Assembly (NCBI GenBank): GCA_964492365.1
Contig: CAZBKA010000127.1
Span: 1 to 7,963 of the forward strand
Source: JAGLTN01 sp035403325
GTDB lineage: Bacteria; Planctomycetota; Phycisphaerae; Sedimentisphaerales; Anaerobacaceae
Length of the DNA stretch: 7,963 nucleotides
Reading direction: 5' to 3'
A program made the position numbers and the translations under genes. Numbering within the stretch: position 1 is the first letter of the stretch; each line of letters begins with the position of its first letter. A model generated the notes under the pieces. It made no database searches. It had not been told where the DNA came from and saw nothing but the letters and a program-made list of their open reading frames with translations. Below, piece by piece: positions 6,270 through 7,963 of this stretch.

Positions 6270-7400
6270 TCAATGATGCCACTTGGCCCAGAATTTTTTG
6301 CGACCATTGTCACTGACAAGAGCCGAAACGTCTTTTATCGTTTTACCGGAATCTAACATTTGCTTTGCTTTTTTAGCAGAATCATTAAACACGCGGATTT
6401 TTTCAATTGTCTGTGGTTTGCACATTATATGTTCCATACAGGTGAAAACATAACTTGCCCCATCACCAACAGCCTGGAACACAAAATCGCTTACATCCTG
6501 ATTTGTCATCGAATCATAATTAAAACTGCCAAGCCTCCAACCAAAAGGCATTGATGTATTTTCATTAATAATTTTCGGATTAAGCCTTGGTGATATCCCA
6601 CTGTCATAATCGACTACTCCCGCATCATCGAGATATTTCAAATGCTCACAGGTCATCCCCTCACAATGTACTTTTGCTTCTTTTGTCGGACCATCAAAAA
6701 ACATTTGCCAGTAAGGAAGAACAAATTCACCCCACATCGCTGGCGGCAGCATCGCTGCGATATCGTCACAAACCCTGCCATGGTCAGGCGTAGGATCAAG
6801 AAAATCAGTGCCCTCAACTTCACAGAAAAATCTGCAGTAATCGACAATGCTTTCCGTGACAATTCGCATAAAATTTTTGAGCATCTCTGGTTTATCATAC
6901 AGGTCATACATAAAACTTTCACCCACAAGCTCCCATGCTGTGGTTACTGGCCCTTCCCATTGCCAACCCCAGTGCACTTTTTCATCCGGAAATGCTTTTT
7001 GCAGCTTACTATAATAATCAAGGTAAAAAGGTGTCATCCCCGCTGAATCAAAATTAATCCTATTTTTCAAATCTTCAATCGCCTGCTCATAACCTGTAAA
7101 TTTGCTTTTGATTCCGACTTGACCGATATCCGGAAAGCTCAGCGTCGAACCCAGACAGTTCGCATGACCATATTTAATCAAAGGCGTAGAAACAGGCATC
7201 GAGACAGGAACATCATGCCCGATAAGTGATTGCAGCATAGCTCTGCCGCTTTTATGTATTTCAATACCGACAGCCGGATCAAGAAAAACATCCTTCATAT
7301 TTATGTTCATAATGCCGCAAAAACAATCGCAACCCGCACTGATAAAATAATCAAATGGCCGTTGCAATCTAAGCTTTTGGGGGTTGCGGTTATCTGGCAT
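6270..7400 (-). CDS. Uroporphyrinogen decarboxylase / MtaA-like family protein
   Basis: The 376-residue cytoplasmic protein belongs to the URO-D superfamily, a TIM-barrel group that includes heme-pathway decarboxylases and zinc-dependent corrinoid methyltransferases such as MtaA. Visible marks are DDIAAMLPPAMWGEF (212-226), VHCEGMTCEHL (244-254) in place of the usual H-x-C-G metal site, and FTCMEHIMCKP (319-329), where the third ligand cysteine of MtaA falls. An unusual CDCFC lies at 24-28. The usual heme-enzyme N-terminal signature was not recognised, and the catabolic neighbours favour a methyltransferase-like or other small-molecule role over heme synthesis. The ATG at 7400 follows the amidohydrolase stop by 4 bases; a TTG at 7415 would add five residues and overlap it by 11 bases. 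Neither has a clear ribosome binding site, which suggests translational coupling. Family is likely; reaction uncertain. Confidence 0.8.
   Translation of the reverse strand: MPDNRNPQKLRLQRPFDYFISAGCDCFCGIMNINMKDVFLDPAVGIEIHKSGRAMLQSLIGHDVPVSMPVSTPLIKYGHANCLGSTLSFPDIGQVGIKSKFTGYEQAIEDLKNRINFDSAGMTPFYLDYYSKLQKAFPDEKVHWGWQWEGPVTTAWELVGESFMYDLYDKPEMLKNFMRIVTESIVDYCRFFCEVEGTDFLDPTPDHGRVCDDIAAMLPPAMWGEFVLPYWQMFFDGPTKEAKVHCEGMTCEHLKYLDDAGVVDYDSGISPRLNPKIINENTSMPFGWRLGSFNYDSMTNQDVSDFVFQAVGDGASYVFTCMEHIMCKPQTIEKIRVFNDSAKKAKQMLDSGKTIKDVSALVSDNGRKKFWAKWHH
6307..6319. promoter_or_regulatory. 13-bp palindrome TTGTCAnTGACAA inside the UroD-like gene 3' end
   Basis: The same TTGTCACTGACAA dyad as at 4396-4408 lies here within the last codons of the UroD-like gene, encoding LVSDN. 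It starts 97 bases before the ATG of the following symporter. No strong promoter was found between it and that gene, so its use as an operator here is less clear than for the other copy. Confidence 0.35.
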
Positions 7401-7404
7401 AATT

Positions 7405-7963
7405 TTATTTTTCAAGCCCGAGGTTTAAAATACGATTTATGTTTTTCCACATTATCTTTTCATACGCCTGATTTGATATTTTGTGAGTATCTCTTGCCGC
7501 TGTCAGCCATTGTAAATGAGGCCTTTCGTTCTTCGTTGAGCAATAGTCAAGTCCGAAAAGCAACTGATCCTGAAATGCTTCTATGAAGTTGTAACCGAAC
7601 TCAGGATCACGTGAAAGAGCATTGAATCCGCTGTTGGCAGAAATGTCACCATGTAGCTGTGGATATTTACGCATCAGACGAACAATAGCACCTTCCGATT
7701 TTACCGGCCCCTTGGGGTAGCCCCATTTATCTTCTGTTTTAACCTCAGAACTAATCTCTGCCCAGAAACCCTGTGAATGCCCGAAGAATTTCAGTTTAGG
7801 AAATTTTTGTAATGCTTTCTCAAGACGGGGAAAACCGATTTCATCTACCAGACCATAGTCAACAGACTCTGGCACTGTCGTGTGAAAAGTAACAGGAAAA
7901 CCAAGTTTTTCGCACGCATCGAACAAATCAAGCACTCTCACATCGTCCCACCAAAGCCTGCAT
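7405..7963 (-). CDS. Amidohydrolase_2-family metal-dependent hydrolase, 5' end beyond window
   Basis: The frame is open from the right edge to TAA at 7405, giving 185 C-terminal residues. A GTG at 7941 is internal, not the start: the frame continues upstream as CRLWWDDVRVLDLF. Motifs fit the amidohydrolase_2 TIM-barrel family, which contains the ACMSD and gamma-resorcylate decarboxylase-type enzymes. They are PVTFHT with a likely metal or catalytic histidine, FFGHSQGFWAE with a second histidine, and FGLDYCS, where the aspartate matches the conserved barrel-end acid. The C-terminal helix YEKIMWKNINRILNLG is typical of the family. The enzyme should be cytoplasmic and hydrolyse or decarboxylate a small organic acid or amide; the substrate is unknown. 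It is the first visible gene of the operon and nearly touches the UroD-like gene, suggesting a shared pathway. Confidence 0.85.
   Translation of the reverse strand, partial: CRLWWDDVRVLDLFDACEKLGFPVTFHTTVPESVDYGLVDEIGFPRLEKALQKFPKLKFFGHSQGFWAEISSEVKTEDKWGYPKGPVKSEGAIVRLMRKYPQLHGDISANSGFNALSRDPEFGYNFIEAFQDQLLFGLDYCSTKNERPHLQWLTAARDTHKISNQAYEKIMWKNINRILNLGLEK

Noticed and set aside
6360..7586. Several plus-strand and out-of-phase frames of 64-134 codons opposite the UroD-like and amidohydrolase genes
   Set aside because: They are antisense or shifted readings of well-supported family proteins, with no domain pattern or convincing ribosome binding site.
7939..7941. GTG as start of the amidohydrolase
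   Set aside because: The frame remains open to the window edge and the protein lacks its N-terminal half, so the true start is outside.

Overview
The window reads as a piece of an AT-rich bacterial chromosome, probably from the PVC superphylum (Planctomycetes of the Phycisphaerae/Sedimentisphaerales type, or Lentisphaerae). This is inferred from three things: a secreted LamG protein whose mature N-terminus has the DPSLVGWW...DYSG.GNNGT pattern, large SSS-family symporters with SATMSMLSGDYN in the core helix, and a UroD-like protein placed next to an amidohydrolase and a symporter. No ribosomal, tRNA or other phylogenetic marker is present, so the assignment is tentative. All six supported protein genes lie on the minus strand, so transcription runs from high to low coordinates.

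Right part (7963 to about 4425): a likely catabolic operon. It begins off the right edge with an amidohydrolase_2-family hydrolase (C-terminal part only). Four bases later comes a uroporphyrinogen decarboxylase/MtaA-like protein, and 59 bases after that a Na+/solute symporter. A strong Rho-independent terminator closes the unit. The likely theme is import of a small organic solute followed by its cytoplasmic breakdown; the substrate cannot be read from the sequence.

Middle (4424 to about 2460): a second symporter, a tandem paralogue roughly three-quarters identical to the first, has its own sigma70-like promoter downstream of that terminator. A 13-bp palindrome, TTGTCAGTGACAA, lies 97 and 98 bases before the homologous start codons of the two symporters. 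It is a candidate shared operator, or a relic of the duplication. A perfect 11-bp inverted repeat with a 59-base loop lies after the second symporter.

Left part (2460 to 1): a stand-alone class I SAM-dependent methyltransferase has a near-consensus promoter. After it comes a roughly 700-base interval without a convincing gene, holding a possible gene remnant, a degenerate third palindrome, a promoter and two imperfect repeats with a G-rich tract. The last gene is a secreted LamG (concanavalin A-like) protein that runs off the left edge. The interval's promoter implies a leader of about 270 bases for the LamG gene.
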